A stretch of DNA of 64,000 nucleotides from Sphingobacteriales bacterium (GCA_016711295.1 JADJTE010000006.1:186001-250000), one strand, 5' to 3'; positions 9,420 through 19,373 are shown, counted from the stretch's first letter. Numbers and translations: made by a program. The notes: generated by a model from the letters alone, not told the origin.

Positions 9420-10292
9420 TTATTGGTGCAATAGTTTGATATTGTCAAACAGATAGGTGGCTTGCGAGAGCGAATCGGGCAGAGTGGCGTTTATCGTTAC
9501 TTGAAAAAAACTGTAGGTAGGTGTAAGTGAAGAGATGATAGGCTCTATATCAATATATATTTTATTCCAAGTAGGCTTGGCATTGACGCGCACGACCAAA
9601 TCGGCACTTTGCGCACCGCCGTTGCCGTCTATCCCGCGCAGACCCACGAGAAAAGGTGCATCGCAGCGATAATTCATTTCTATATAAACGGGCACGTTGG
9701 CAACGGGCAATCCGTAGGCATCTACGGTAGCAAGCGTGAATGTGGGTGCGGCAATGCTATTGACTATAGCCAATGAACGCCCGCCCTCGAACACCAGTGC
9801 GGGGTCGTCGGTGAGCGACAATTGCGCTTCGCTGCCAACTAAAAAAGCAAAATTGCTGCTTGCCTCAAAATCGCTCATCATCTCGAACACTACATCGGAT
9901 TGATAGCTCAGTTCGGGGCTGATTTGGGCGGTTTGTAGGGGTGTCAAATTGACGGTATAGCTACGCGGTGCGACAAACGGATAGCGCAGCCTATTAGACA
10001 ATACGCCGCTCACCGCAATACCGCCTTCGACCAAGATAGTTTGCGTACCTTCGGCAAGAATGGGCACTGTAACGGGTAGTTCGTAAGCACCCAATGATTG
10101 TCCATCGAGCGATAGCCACACCGTTTTTAGGGCGTGTGGTGCCGTGCCCTGCCCTGCCGCCGTATTCAGCAATACGGTATCGATATGCAGATAGGCGGGT
10201 GCTTGCTCGGGCTCGTCGCAGCTGCCCAAACAAGACAACAGCACGACAAGAGCGACAACAATCGAGAACGAAAAGGACGAAAAGTGTAGCAT
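9420..10292 (-). CDS. Predicted secreted lipoprotein, unknown function
   Basis: 290 residues. It has an N-terminal hydrophobic signal ending in LSCLGSCDEPEQ, a lipoprotein signal with the lipidated cysteine near residue 25. The mature part is rich in beta-strand-like stretches: an early region with LDGQSLGAYELP and a later region resembling a carbohydrate-binding or jelly-roll fold (YIEMNYRCDAPFLVGLRG, WNKIYIDIEP, FDNIKLL). It is 47 bp upstream of the sugar transferase on the same strand, so co-transcription is possible. I do not recognise a named family. Confidence 0.75.
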   Translation of the reverse strand: MLHFSSFSFSIVVALVVLLSCLGSCDEPEQAPAYLHIDTVLLNTAAGQGTAPHALKTVWLSLDGQSLGAYELPVTVPILAEGTQTILVEGGIAVSGVLSNRLRYPFVAPRSYTVNLTPLQTAQISPELSYQSDVVFEMMSDFEASSNFAFLVGSEAQLSLTDDPALVFEGGRSLAIVNSIAAPTFTLATVDAYGLPVANVPVYIEMNYRCDAPFLVGLRGIDGNGGAQSADLVVRVNAKPTWNKIYIDIEPIISSLTPTYSFFQVTINATLPDSLSQATYLFDNIKLLHQ

Positions 10293-10714
10293 ATTCTGGT
10301 TCGATGCACAACATACCGAACCAACAACACATACCGCCGCTATACTGCTTGCTCAATACAAGCAAGCCCCAATTCTTTGGGCTATCATACACAGCCCAAT
10401 AGCGACAAATTGCCCGCTACACTACGAGGTACACAAAACCCAAAACTTACGCTACGTACAGAGGCGCAAGCGCGGGGGCTTGTCGTGGTGCGGTGCAATG
10501 TGCTTTTGCGGGTGCTTAGTTGCCCTTTAAGGTAGGTAGGTAGCGAGGCAACAAGCGAGCAAAAGCGCGGTAAGGTAGTAAATGTTCGTATGTTCGGTTT
10601 CTAATTCGCGTTTTTGGGGAGCAAGGGCGCGTTGGGCAGAATGGCAAGTTGGAATAGTGTTGGTACAAATATTCGGGCTTGTTTGCTTAGTGCGCACAAT
10701 AAAAAATCGTCGGT
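10293..10714. other. Non-coding interval between Gfo/Idh and lipoprotein genes
   Basis: 422 bp. I see no supported gene. A 63-codon minus-strand frame that opens with TTG next to the Gfo/Idh stop lacks any recognisable feature. There is a short GGTAGGTAGGTAG run near 10531. It probably holds the lipoprotein promoter, but no clear -7 box stands out. Confidence 0.5.
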
Positions 10715-11701
10715 TCAATGGTTCTGCTGTTTGTCTATGCAGTTCATCACCGAATCGGCGAGCTGCATGGCTCGCAAGCCATATTCGAGCGGCACAGCTT
10801 CGGGTTGGTCATTCAAAATTGCTTGTACGAATAAGGTCAATTCTTCGGCAATAGCGTTATTTTCGGGTGCTTCGGGTTGTTCAAAAACGATATATTGTGT
10901 TGTATCGGGTTGTTTGGGCAATACAATAGACAGTGCATTGGGTGCGTCGGGCGGTAAGGTAGGCATTAGGCGAGCAATATCGGCTTTTTTTGCCAAAAAA
11001 TCGATACTGATATAAGCATCGGGCTGAAATATGCGGGTTTTGCGCATATATTTGAGCGACAAACGGCTGGCGGTTATATTGGCAACGCAACCGTTCTCAA
11101 ACTCGATGCGGGCATTGGCTATGTCAGGGCTTGTAGATACGATGGCTACGCCGTTGGCAGCTACTTGCTTGACGGGCGATTGTACTAACCCTGCAATGAT
11201 ATCCAAATCATGAATCATCAAGTCATGTACGACAGATACGTCGGTGCCGCGCAGGTTAAAAGGGGCTAATCGGTGCGATTCTATAAATCGGGGATTCGTA
11301 GTTAGGTGCTGGATAGCTTTAAAAGCGGGGTTGAAGCGTTCTACATGCCCTACTTGTCCTTTGAGGCGCGTTTGCCTCAGTGCATCTACTACGAGTTGCG
11401 CATCGGTGAGGTTGCCTGCTAAGGGTTTTTCGATAAAAATATGTTTTTGGGCGGCTATTGCACGTAGGGCGTGTTGGGCGTGGGCGGCAGTACTACAAAC
11501 AATATCAATGGCATCGACGGCTTGCAATAGGTCGTCGATATGCGGGAATCGGGTAGCATTCAGTTCAGTTTGAGCGCGTAGAGCGGCTTGGTCGTCAGGG
11601 TCATAAAAGCCAACTACAGATACGTCGGGCAGTTGTTGCCAGATTTTCAGGTGTATATAGCCCAAATGCCCCACGCCTACGATACCTATTCGGAGGGTCA
11701 T
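10715..11701 (-). CDS. Gfo/Idh/MocA family NAD(P)-dependent oxidoreductase
   Basis: 328 residues from the ATG at 11701. The upstream in-frame extension is low-complexity and lacks family similarity. The start has the dinucleotide-binding motif RIGIVGVGHLG, followed by the family's EKPLAGNLTDA motif (Lys-Pro loop) and GHVERFNPAF. Family members oxidise or reduce sugars and related compounds; the substrate is unknown. Similar proteins in Bacteroidota often sit beside UDP-sugar or polysaccharide genes, which fits the nearby sugar transferase. The frame is intact. Confidence 0.88.
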   Translation of the reverse strand: MTLRIGIVGVGHLGYIHLKIWQQLPDVSVVGFYDPDDQAALRAQTELNATRFPHIDDLLQAVDAIDIVCSTAAHAQHALRAIAAQKHIFIEKPLAGNLTDAQLVVDALRQTRLKGQVGHVERFNPAFKAIQHLTTNPRFIESHRLAPFNLRGTDVSVVHDLMIHDLDIIAGLVQSPVKQVAANGVAIVSTSPDIANARIEFENGCVANITASRLSLKYMRKTRIFQPDAYISIDFLAKKADIARLMPTLPPDAPNALSIVLPKQPDTTQYIVFEQPEAPENNAIAEELTLFVQAILNDQPEAVPLEYGLRAMQLADSVMNCIDKQQNH

Positions 11702-11933
11702 GCCACAAAGGTAGTTGTTTTTTTGTTGTATGCCACAATATCGGGTTATTTCTTTTTTTCTTGCTGCGCTTGGGCAGATTTGTCTAATCATACTATGATT
11801 GCTCCAAGTTAGCACAGAAATATATGGTTTTGTCGTCGTTGTCGTTCTATCTATCATAGCCAACAAGCAATATTTAGCCTAAAATAACTTGGTACTTGGC
11901 AATATAGGATTTGCGAACAAATATACCCCTTAT

Positions 11934-11968
11934 TTTGTTGGGAAGCTAATAGAAAAAACTTACCTTTG
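11934..11968 (+). promoter_or_regulatory. Bacteroidetes-type promoter for queA
   Basis: TTTG at 11934-11937 and TACCTTTG at 11961-11968, spaced 23 bp, match the -33/-7 consensus. The -7 box lies 23 bp before the queA start codon, so the leader would be short. Confidence 0.65.
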
Positions 11969-11991
11969 CAGCCCTATAAAAATCTTCTTTT

Positions 11992-13047
11992 ATGAAGCTA
12001 TCCGAATTTAATTTCGAACTACCCAAAGAGTATATCGCTCAATATCCGTCCGACCACCGCGACGAGGCACGCCTGATGGTAGTACACCGCAGCACAGGCG
12101 AAATAGAACATCGTTTGTTTAAAGATATTTTAGATTACTTTGACGAAGGTGACGTAATTATCCTGAACAATACCAAGGTTTTTCCCGCGCGTTTGTACGG
12201 ACGTAAAGAAAAAACAGGTGCCAAAATAGAAGTGTTTCTACTACGCGAACTCAGCAATTCGTCTCGCCTTTGGGACGTATTGGTAGAACCAGCCCGAAAA
12301 ATACGAGTGGGCAATAAACTTTATTTCGGCGAAGACGACGAAGAAATGTTAGTAGCTGAGGTAGTAGATAATACGACCTCGCGCGGGCGCACAATTCGCT
12401 TTTTGTACGAAGGAAGCGACCATGATTTTAAAAATGCCCTCATGGCAATGGGGCAAACGCCGCTGCCCAAATACATCAAGCGCAACCCCGAAGAGTTGGA
12501 CTTAGAACGCTACCAAACCGTTTATGCCAAAGAAGAAGGTGCCGTTGCAGCCCCTACTGCGGGGCTACATTTTAGCCGCGAGCTGCTCAAACGTCTCGAA
12601 ATAAAAGGAGTCGATTTTGCCGAAGTAACCCTACATATCGGCTTAGGTACGTTCAGAGCCATTGAGGTAGAAGACCTATCAAAGCACCGCATGGACGCAG
12701 AATCTTTTAATATTCCCGAATCGTGCGCCGAAATTGTGAACAGAGCTAAGGCAAATGGCAAAAAAGTATGCGCCGTTGGTACTACATCTATGCGCAGCAT
12801 CGAGTCGTCAGTATCTGCACAACAAACCCTCAAACCCGCATCGGGCTGGACAAACTTGTTTATACACCCCCCTTACGAGTTTAATATCGCCAACTCCATG
12901 ATTACCAATTTTCACCTGCCCAAAACGAGCCTTATCATTATGGTTTGCGCTTTTGCGGGCTATGACTTGGTACAAAAAGCCTACCGAGAAGCCATCAAAC
13001 ACAAATATCGCTTTTTTAGCTATGGCGATGCCATGTTGATTGTATAA
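11992..13047 (+). CDS. queA: S-adenosylmethionine:tRNA ribosyltransferase-isomerase
   Basis: 351 residues, full length. It transfers and rearranges the ribosyl part of SAM onto preQ1-modified tRNA to form epoxyqueuosine. Seen motifs: FELPKEYIAQYPSDHRDEARLMV at the N-terminus, PAPTAGLHFS-like AAPTAGLHFSRELL, and TNFHLPKTSLIIMV near the C-terminus. No other queuosine gene is in the window. Intact frame. nuoB follows after 143 bp. Confidence 0.97.
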   Translation: MKLSEFNFELPKEYIAQYPSDHRDEARLMVVHRSTGEIEHRLFKDILDYFDEGDVIILNNTKVFPARLYGRKEKTGAKIEVFLLRELSNSSRLWDVLVEPARKIRVGNKLYFGEDDEEMLVAEVVDNTTSRGRTIRFLYEGSDHDFKNALMAMGQTPLPKYIKRNPEELDLERYQTVYAKEEGAVAAPTAGLHFSRELLKRLEIKGVDFAEVTLHIGLGTFRAIEVEDLSKHRMDAESFNIPESCAEIVNRAKANGKKVCAVGTTSMRSIESSVSAQQTLKPASGWTNLFIHPPYEFNIANSMITNFHLPKTSLIIMVCAFAGYDLVQKAYREAIKHKYRFFSYGDAMLIV

Positions 13048-13190
13048 ATGCCGCGCACTTGGCAGCCGGGTCGCGCTATATAATTGGCATATTATTTGGC
13101 AAACCGAATAAAAATGGCTATTTTTGTCCTTGCTTATGCCGTTTTTGCCTTAGACGGCAATTGTTTTTCATATTATAACCTTTTGCAGCT

Positions 13191-13731
13191 ATGCAACCCA
13201 ACTTAGTTAATCCGCCCGCAGGCATAGAAGGTGCCGGCTTTTTCGCCACTCGCTTAGACGATGTTATTTCGCTTGCTCGCAAATACTCGATATGGCCGCT
13301 GCCCTTTGCCACTTCTTGCTGCGGCATCGAATTTATGGCTACTATGGGCGCACACTATGATTTTTCGCGCTTTGGCTCGGAGCGTCCTAGTTTCTCGCCT
13401 CGCCAAGCCGACCTGCTGATGGTCATGGGTACGATTGCCAAAAAAATGGGACCTGTACTCAAACAGGTGTATGAGCAAATGGCAGAACCGCGCTGGGTGC
13501 TTGCCGTAGGGGCCTGCGCTTCTTCGGGTGGCATATTCGATACTTACTCGGTATTGCAAGGTATAGACAAGGTAATACCCGTCGATGTGTATGTGCCTGG
13601 CTGCCCGCCACGCCCCGGAAGCCATCATCGACGGCTTTATGAAAATTCAAGACTTAGTAGCGAACGAAAACCTACGCCGCCGCTATTCGCCCGAATACCA
13701 AGACATGTTGGCATCTTATCATATTGCATAG
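13191..13731 (+). CDS. nuoB: NADH-quinone oxidoreductase subunit B, one frameshift
   Basis: Holds the terminal 4Fe-4S cluster N2 of complex I, which reduces quinone. Cluster cysteines are seen in SCCGIEFM, VGACASSGG and PGCPPRP. The frame breaks in the run of four C at 13613-13616. Removing one C restores EAIIDGFMKIQDLV and a stop at 13729-13731, giving about 180 residues. Without repair the protein would end in unrelated sequence. nuoA, which normally precedes nuoB, is absent; the upstream gene is queA. The next gene is a chromate-type transporter, not nuoC. Confidence 0.93.
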
Positions 13732-14002
13732 ACTAAACAGAGAAATTTACGCTCTGCACTCCCGACTATGCCCCACAATACGCGATTTTGCTTCCGCTTG
13801 GCATTGCCAATGCCTTGCTATACGCGCTACTTGGGCTGCAAAATTATTTGAACGAAACAATTTATATAGCCCCAGCTACAATACCTATTTCTTGGTAGCT
13901 GCTTTTGTGATAGCGATGATTATCACAATAATATTATTTAAACAAATAATGTGTAGCTATAAATACCCGCAATAGTTTAATAACTATTCCCCGCCTACAT
14001 CT
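13732..14002 (+). other. Interval after nuoB, possible broken small membrane ORF
   Basis: 271 bp. One frame reads a stretch with APQYAILLPLGIANALL and a later frame reads FLVAAFVIAMIITIILFKQ, followed by a stop. If joined by one frameshift, they would make a small protein with two hydrophobic segments. There is no ATG in the first frame, so this is weak. The spot where nuoC would be expected holds no recognisable nuo gene. Confidence 0.25.
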
Positions 14003-15216
14003 ATGTCCGCCACTACATCTCTTTCGTTCGGTCAATTATTTGGGCGTTTTTTGCGCTTCGGCTGCTTGGCTTGGGGCGGACCAGTAGCACAAATAGCCAT
14101 GCTCAAACGCGAATTGGTAGAGGAGGAACGCTGGATAAGTCCCGAACATTTCAACCGCGTGTTGGCAGTATTTCAGGCATTGCCTGGACCAGAAGCACAC
14201 GAATTGTGTGTATATTTCGGATATCGGGCACACGGGCGTTGGGGTGGCTTATTGGCAGGGTTGGGCTTTATGCTTCCGGGTTTTGCGTTGATGTTATGCG
14301 CCACCGCACTCTATACGCGCTACGGCATCAGCCCCGCACTTGCCGAAGCCTTTGCTGCCGCCCAAACCGTCGTGATTGCCCTCATTATCTGGGGTGTATA
14401 TAAGATTGGGAAACACTCCCTGCACGACAAAGCATCAATAGCCATAGCCACGTGGGCAGCCATCACCTGCTATGCAGGCTGGAACTTCGGTGCGGTTCTG
14501 CTCTTAGCGGGCGGTTTGTATGCCCTCTACCACCAAACTAGGCCCGTTATTTTGTCGCTTTATTGGCACTATTAACCCTACCGCTCGGATATACATTATA
14601 CAAACAGCCTCCTGCTATGTTTAATGATACGTCAATGCCTGCTGCTATGCCCGCGCCTGCCTCTGTAAGCCCTGCCGGCTATTCGCGTTCTAACTTGGGT
14701 GCAGTATTTTGGACCGGCTTAAAAGGCGGGTTGCTTACCTTTGGCGGTGCTTATACTGCTATTCCGTTCGTAGCCGCCGATGCAGTAGGGCAACGCGCGT
14801 GGCTCAGTCGTGCCCAATTTTTAGATGGTATAGCCCTTGCCAATTTATTGCCCGCACCTTTAGTTATTTTTGTTACCTTTGTGGGTTATTTCGGAGCAGG
14901 TTGGCACGGAGCCTGGCTCATCACCCAGGGCATGTTTTTGCCCGCTTTTATGTTTACATTATTAGGATTTAGTACCGTTGAGCGTTTGATCGCCTACCGC
15001 CCCCTGCACGCTTTTTTAGATGGCATTGCTGCTGCCGTAACGGGCATTATCGCCCTGACCGCCGCTCAACTCGCTGCCGACACACTCTCTCAACCCTGCC
15101 AATGGCTAATCTGCCTACTTAGCATCGGGCTTTTATACCGCTTTTCGGCTAAATGGCTATCGGCGGCTTTGCTCTGCGGAGCAGGTTTAGCAGGCTATCT
15201 ACTCGATGCCTGCTAA
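14003..15216 (+). CDS. chrA: Chromate transporter family protein (CHR, two-domain), one frameshift
   Basis: About 404 residues once joined, the normal length of two-domain ChrA proteins. Each half starts with the CHR pattern: FLRFGCLAWGGPVAQIAML with ALPGPEAHELCVYFGY in the first, and GLKGGLLTFGGAYTAIPFV with LLPAPLVIFVTFVGY in the second. The halves are in different frames. Adding one T in the run at 14550-14553 joins them through VIFVALLALL. Split single-domain CHR pairs also exist, but the second half has no good start here. Family members export chromate; the substrate here is unproven. It interrupts the nuo genes. Confidence 0.85.
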
Positions 15217-15295
15217 AAGCATACCATCTTTTTGGGCATCTGCCTTTTGTTTTATCACCTATCCCTTAGCCATCTGCTTTATCTATCCTACTTCT

Positions 15296-15814
15296 ATGTC
15301 ATTGACACACGACCTACTGCTTGCCGATTTGCAGCAACAATTTGCCGCCGCTATCTTACAAACCGAAATGCCTGCCAACGTAGCCCCCGACCAACTAACC
15401 CTAACACTACACCGCGACGGCGTGCTGCCGATATTGCGCTACTTAAAAGCACATGCGCAATTCCAATTCAATTTTTTGACCGATATTTGCGGCGCGCATT
15501 ATCCCGACAACGAACCCTCCCGCGAATTCGCCGTAGTGTATCACCTGCATAGCTGGACAAACAACTATCGCCTGCGCCTCAAAACCTACTGCTCACGCAC
15601 CGATTGTAGCGTACCGAGTGCTGTGTCGGTATTCCCGTCTGCTAATTGGCAAGAACGCGAAACATACGACTTCTACGGCATACAGTTTGCCGAACACCCC
15701 GACCTGCGCCGAATCCTAAACGTAGACGAAATGAACTTTTTCCCGCTACGCAAAGAATATCCCTTAGAAGAACAAACCCGCACCGACAAAAACGACAAAA
15801 TGTTTGGACGATAA
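15296..15814 (+). CDS. nuoC: NADH-quinone oxidoreductase subunit C
   Basis: 172 residues from the ATG at 15296. The longer frame upstream overlaps the transporter gene and looks unrelated. Motifs: FNFLTDICGAHYP, REFAVVYHLHS, and the 30-kDa subunit signature WQERETYDFYGIQFAEHPDLRRIL followed by FPLRKEYPLE. It is part of the peripheral arm of complex I. nuoD follows after 358 bp, an unusually wide gap for a nuo operon. Confidence 0.93.
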   Translation: MSLTHDLLLADLQQQFAAAILQTEMPANVAPDQLTLTLHRDGVLPILRYLKAHAQFQFNFLTDICGAHYPDNEPSREFAVVYHLHSWTNNYRLRLKTYCSRTDCSVPSAVSVFPSANWQERETYDFYGIQFAEHPDLRRILNVDEMNFFPLRKEYPLEEQTRTDKNDKMFGR

Positions 15815-16172
15815 AATATATTCAAACAATATGGTTTAGACCTAAGAAGGACAAAATTAAAATAAACCGCATTTATTTAAATGTATATTTTTTTTACTTT
15901 AAATTATTTGTGTATTTTTTTTAACTAAAATGTTTTACTGAAAAAAAAACTTTTAGCAAAATGATTATTGATTACAAGTGTGTAAATTCTTAAAAATGAA
16001 TGATTTATAAATTTAACTTATGTCGATTTTGCCTTTTTGTAGCACAATCGTTAAAAACGATTTAATAAGATGACTTTCTGAACCACGGCCTTTGTTTTTA
16101 TCCCAAAACAAGCCCCAACACTACGTCCGCCAAGAATATCTTTCTAATTTACCCAACCGCACACCCTACTAT
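15815..16172 (+). other. AT-rich interval between nuoC and nuoD
   Basis: 358 bp, strikingly AT-rich with long A and T runs (for example around 15890-15960). No gene, hairpin terminator or element copy is recognised. It could hold a separate nuoD promoter, or it could be the scar of an old insertion. Confidence 0.5.
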
Positions 16173-17366
16173 ATGCGCATACTTGCCGACAACGACCCTC
16201 AAAGCCAACTGACCACCCTCAACCTCGGCCCTACGCACCCCGCCACGCACGGCATTTTTCAAAACGTTTTGAAAATGGACGGCGAGCGCATCGTCAGCAC
16301 CGAGCAAACAGTGGGCTATATACACCGCGCTTTTGAAAAAATAGCCGAAAATCGACCCTATTACCAAATAACACCCCTTACCGATAGGCTCAATTATTGT
16401 TCGTCGCCCATCAATAATATGGGTTGGCACCTGACGGTCGAAAAATTGTTGGGCATCAAAACGCCCAAGCGTGTCGATTATATCCGCGTTATTATCATGG
16501 AATTAGCCCGCATATCAGACCACCTCATCTGCAACAGCATCTTAGGCGTAGATACGGGCGCATTGACGGGCTTTATCTATTGCATGGAAGAACGCGAAAA
16601 AATATACGAAGTATACGAAGAGATATGCGGTTCGCGCCTTACTACTAATATCGGACGTATAGGCGGTATGGAGCGCGATATGAACCCTCGCGCTTGGGCA
16701 AAACTGCAAAAATTTATGGCAGATTTTCCCAAATCGCTCAAAGAATTTGAACGCCTATTTAATCGAAACCGCATTTTTATGGATAGGATAATCGGCGTAG
16801 GCGGTTATAGTGCCGAGTTTGCAATGGATTGGGGCTTTACCGGCCCATGCCTCCGCGCTGCGGGCATTGATTACGACGTGCGCGTGGCACAACCTTATTC
16901 GTCCTACGAAGATTTTGAGTTCGATATACCCATCGGCACACAAGGCGATACCTACGACCGATTTATGGTGCGCAACGAAGAAATGTGGCAAAGCATACGC
17001 ATCATAGAACAAGCAATGAAAAATATGCCCGACGGGCCCTATCATGCCGATGTGCCCGAATTTTATCTACCACCCAAAGAAGACGTATATAATAGTATGG
17101 AAGCACTCATCTATCACTTCAAAATAGTGATGGGAGAAACACCGACACCTATCGGCGAAATTTATCACGCCGTAGAGGGCGGTAATGGCGAGTTGGGCTT
17201 TTACCTCGTCAGCGACGGCGGACGCGCCCCCTTCCGCCTACATTTCCGCCGCCCCTGCTTTATCATTTACCAAGCCTATGCCGAACTTATCAAAGGGCAA
17301 TTATTGTCCGATGCCATTGTTACGATGAGTAGCCTCAACGTCATAGCAGGCGAATTAGACGCATAG
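16173..17366 (+). CDS. nuoD: NADH-quinone oxidoreductase subunit D
   Basis: 397 residues from the ATG at 16173; a TTG 27 codons upstream is possible but less likely. This is the 49-kDa quinone-site subunit of complex I. Seen motifs: NLGPTHPATHGIFQ, the HRAFEKIAENRPY stretch, DRLNYCSSP, and RLHFRRPCFIIYQAY with the C-terminal VIAGELDA. Intact frame. The last 40 bp of this gene are duplicated at 18064-18103 as part of a tandem duplication involving the next gene. Confidence 0.96.
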   Translation: MRILADNDPQSQLTTLNLGPTHPATHGIFQNVLKMDGERIVSTEQTVGYIHRAFEKIAENRPYYQITPLTDRLNYCSSPINNMGWHLTVEKLLGIKTPKRVDYIRVIIMELARISDHLICNSILGVDTGALTGFIYCMEEREKIYEVYEEICGSRLTTNIGRIGGMERDMNPRAWAKLQKFMADFPKSLKEFERLFNRNRIFMDRIIGVGGYSAEFAMDWGFTGPCLRAAGIDYDVRVAQPYSSYEDFEFDIPIGTQGDTYDRFMVRNEEMWQSIRIIEQAMKNMPDGPYHADVPEFYLPPKEDVYNSMEALIYHFKIVMGETPTPIGEIYHAVEGGNGELGFYLVSDGGRAPFRLHFRRPCFIIYQAYAELIKGQLLSDAIVTMSSLNVIAGELDA

Positions 17367-17407
17367 CGAAACAAAAACATACACAAAAAAACAAAAATAC
17401 CGATACT

Positions 17408-18018
17408 ATGAATACCCCCGCTCCCGCCACCTCGCTATCGATGCTCGACCTAAGCAAGGTTTATTCTTATGCCGACTACCTCACTTGGCAATTTGCCGAG
17501 CGCGTCGAACTCATAAAGGGCTACCTCATGAAAATGGCTGCGCCCTCGCGATTTCATCAACAAATATCTAGCCGCCTGCATATACAAATAGGTAGCTTTT
17601 TACAAGGCAAAAAATGCCAATCCTTTTTGCTCCTTTTGATGTTCGGCTGCTCAACAAAAACCGCTCTACACCCGACAACAACGTGTATTCTGTCGTCCAA
17701 CCCGATTTATGCGTCGTGTGCGACCTCGATAAATTGGACGAGCGCGGCTGCAACGGCGCACCCGAATGGATTATAGAAATATTGTCGCCCGGAAATAGCA
17801 AACACGACGTAGCTACCAAATATAAACTGTACGAAGAAGCAGGCGTTTTAGAATATTGGGTAGTGATGCCCCAACAACGGCTCGTCAATGTGTTCGACTT
17901 AGATACCAATGCCCAAAAATACCAATTCAGAGCTACTTATACCGAAGAAGACATCGCCCCAAGCCAAACCGTAGAAGGATTAACCATAGATTTGGCAAAA
18001 GTATTTGCAGAAATGTAA
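17408..18018 (+). pseudogene. Uma2 family (DUF820) nuclease-like gene, copy 1, frameshifted
   Basis: Same start as copy 2 (MNTPAPATSLSMLDLSKVYS). Compared with copy 2, one base is missing around 17623-17640, in the stretch encoding QGKKCQSF/DVRLLNKN, so the protein breaks into two frames (17408-17776 and 17614-18018). Around codons 55-75 the two copies also differ in sequence, more than elsewhere. The rest, including QPDLCVVCDLDKLDERGC, is the same. It may be a true pseudogene or an assembly error. Confidence 0.8.
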
Positions 18019-18141
18019 TTCATTCAAACCAATTAACAATCTAAGCACTTCATATCTTACAACGAGTAGCCTCAACGTCATAGCAGGCGAATTAGACGCA
18101 TAAAAAACGACAAGCATACACCAAACAAAAATACTGCTACT

Positions 18142-18753
18142 ATGAATACCCCCGCTCCCACTACCTCGCTATCGACGCTCGACCTAAGCAAGGTTTATTC
18201 TTATGCCGACTACCTCACTTGGCAATTTGCCGAGCGCGTCGAACTCATAAAGGGCTACCTCATGAAAATGGCTGCGCCCTCGCGATTTCACCAGCAATTG
18301 GCAGGACGAATACATGGGCAATTATTTGTTTTTCTGCAAGGCAAAAAATGCCAACCCTTTTTCGCGCCTTTCGATGTTCGGCTGCTCAACAAAAACCACT
18401 CTACACCCGACAACAACGTGTATTCTGTCGTCCAACCCGATTTATGCGTCGTGTGCGACCTCGATAAATTGGACGAGCGCGGCTGCAACGGCGCACCCGA
18501 ATGGATTATAGAAATATTGTCGCCCGGAAATAGCAAACACGACGTAGCTACCAAATATAAACTGTACGAAGAAGCAGGCGTTTTAGAATATTGGGTAGTG
18601 ATGCCCCAACAACGGCTCGTCAATGTGTTCGACTTAGATACCAATGCCCAAAAATACCAATTCAGAGCTACTTATACCGAAGAAGACATCGCCCCAAGCC
18701 AAACCGTAGAAGGATTAACCATAGATTTGGCAAAAGTATTTGCAGAAATGTAA
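18142..18753 (+). CDS. Uma2 family (DUF820) PD-(D/E)XK nuclease-like protein, copy 2
   Basis: 203 residues, intact. Uma2/DUF820 proteins have a restriction-endonuclease-like fold and are common in many copies in cyanobacteria and Bacteroidota; their role is not settled. Seen: VQPDLCVVCDLDKL (conserved acidic PD), APEWIIEILSPGNSKHDVATKYKLYEEAGVLEYWVV (the E-x-L-S-P and downstream lysine pattern). It ends 37 bp before nuoE, so it sits inside the complex I cluster. Confidence 0.88.
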   Translation: MNTPAPTTSLSTLDLSKVYSYADYLTWQFAERVELIKGYLMKMAAPSRFHQQLAGRIHGQLFVFLQGKKCQPFFAPFDVRLLNKNHSTPDNNVYSVVQPDLCVVCDLDKLDERGCNGAPEWIIEILSPGNSKHDVATKYKLYEEAGVLEYWVVMPQQRLVNVFDLDTNAQKYQFRATYTEEDIAPSQTVEGLTIDLAKVFAEM

Positions 18754-18790
18754 TTCATTCAAACCAATTAACAATATAAGCACTTTATAT

Positions 18791-19291
18791 ATGCCCACAT
18801 TTAGCGAAAAAACCCTACAACGCGCCAACGAAATTGTGAGCCACTACCCCGCGGGCAAGCAAAAATCGGCACTATTGCCCATCTTGCACTTAGCCCAACG
18901 CGAATGGGGCGGCTATCTTAGCACCGAAAGCATGGACTACGTAGCCCAATTCCTCGACATAAGCCCTGTTGAGGTGTATGAGGTAGCCACGTTTTACAGC
19001 ATGTATAACTTACAACCCGTAGGGCGTTATGTCCTCGAAGTATGCCACACCGGACCTTGCTGTACCGTTGGGGCAGAAAATATCATGGGCTATATCAGCC
19101 AAAAATTGGGCATCAAAGCAGGCGAAACAACTGCTGACGGTCTGTTTACCCTCAAACCAATGGAATGTTTGGGTGCCTGTGGCTATGGACCGGTCTTGCA
19201 AATACTCGAAAAATTTCACGAGCATCTAACCGAACAAAAAATTGACGATTTGATTGCCGAATGTCGAACAAAGGCAGCGGCACTCAACTAA
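18791..19291 (+). CDS. nuoE: NADH-quinone oxidoreductase subunit E
   Basis: 166 residues from the ATG at 18791; the upstream in-frame codons overlap the Uma2 gene. This subunit has a thioredoxin-like 2Fe-2S domain. The cluster cysteines lie in CHTGPCCTVGAE and CLGACGYGPVLQI. The N-terminal part SALLPILHLAQREWGGYLS is typical. It works with NuoF in NADH oxidation. Intact frame; nuoF follows after 82 bp. Confidence 0.95.
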   Translation: MPTFSEKTLQRANEIVSHYPAGKQKSALLPILHLAQREWGGYLSTESMDYVAQFLDISPVEVYEVATFYSMYNLQPVGRYVLEVCHTGPCCTVGAENIMGYISQKLGIKAGETTADGLFTLKPMECLGACGYGPVLQILEKFHEHLTEQKIDDLIAECRTKAAALN

Positions 19292-19373
19292 GCCAACCCA
19301 TGCCCACACAAGCAACCAAGCCCAATATTGATAAATATACCGCTTTTTCCCTTGTCCCAAATCAAAATCTACC

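Larger units (their letters stand above)
17327..18780 (+). repeat. Tandem duplication, about 736 bp per unit (nuoD tail plus Uma2 gene)
   Basis: Unit 1 runs from about 17327 to 18063 and unit 2 from about 18064 to 18780. Each begins with GAGTAGCCTCAACGTCATAG (the end of nuoD), followed by a Uma2 gene and the tail TTCATTCAAACCAATTAACA. The two units are nearly identical except around Uma2 codons 55-75. Including the end of nuoD shows the copy arose in place after the Uma2 gene was already next to nuoD. Confidence 0.9.

Noticed and set aside
10527..10718. Small 63-residue protein on the minus strand after the Gfo/Idh gene
   Set aside because: It needs a TTG start, has no family resemblance and sits in a non-coding style region.
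11881..11991. preQ1 riboswitch upstream of queA
   Set aside because: The leader after the likely promoter is only about 20 bases, too short for a preQ1 aptamer plus switch.
14003..15216. Two separate single-domain CHR transporter genes
   Set aside because: The second half has only a TTG start inside a continuous hydrophobic segment, and one added T gives the normal two-domain length, so a frameshift is simpler.
15815..16172. Replication origin in the AT-rich stretch between nuoC and nuoD
   Set aside because: No DnaA-box cluster (TTATCCACA-like) and no dnaA, dnaN or gidA neighbours.
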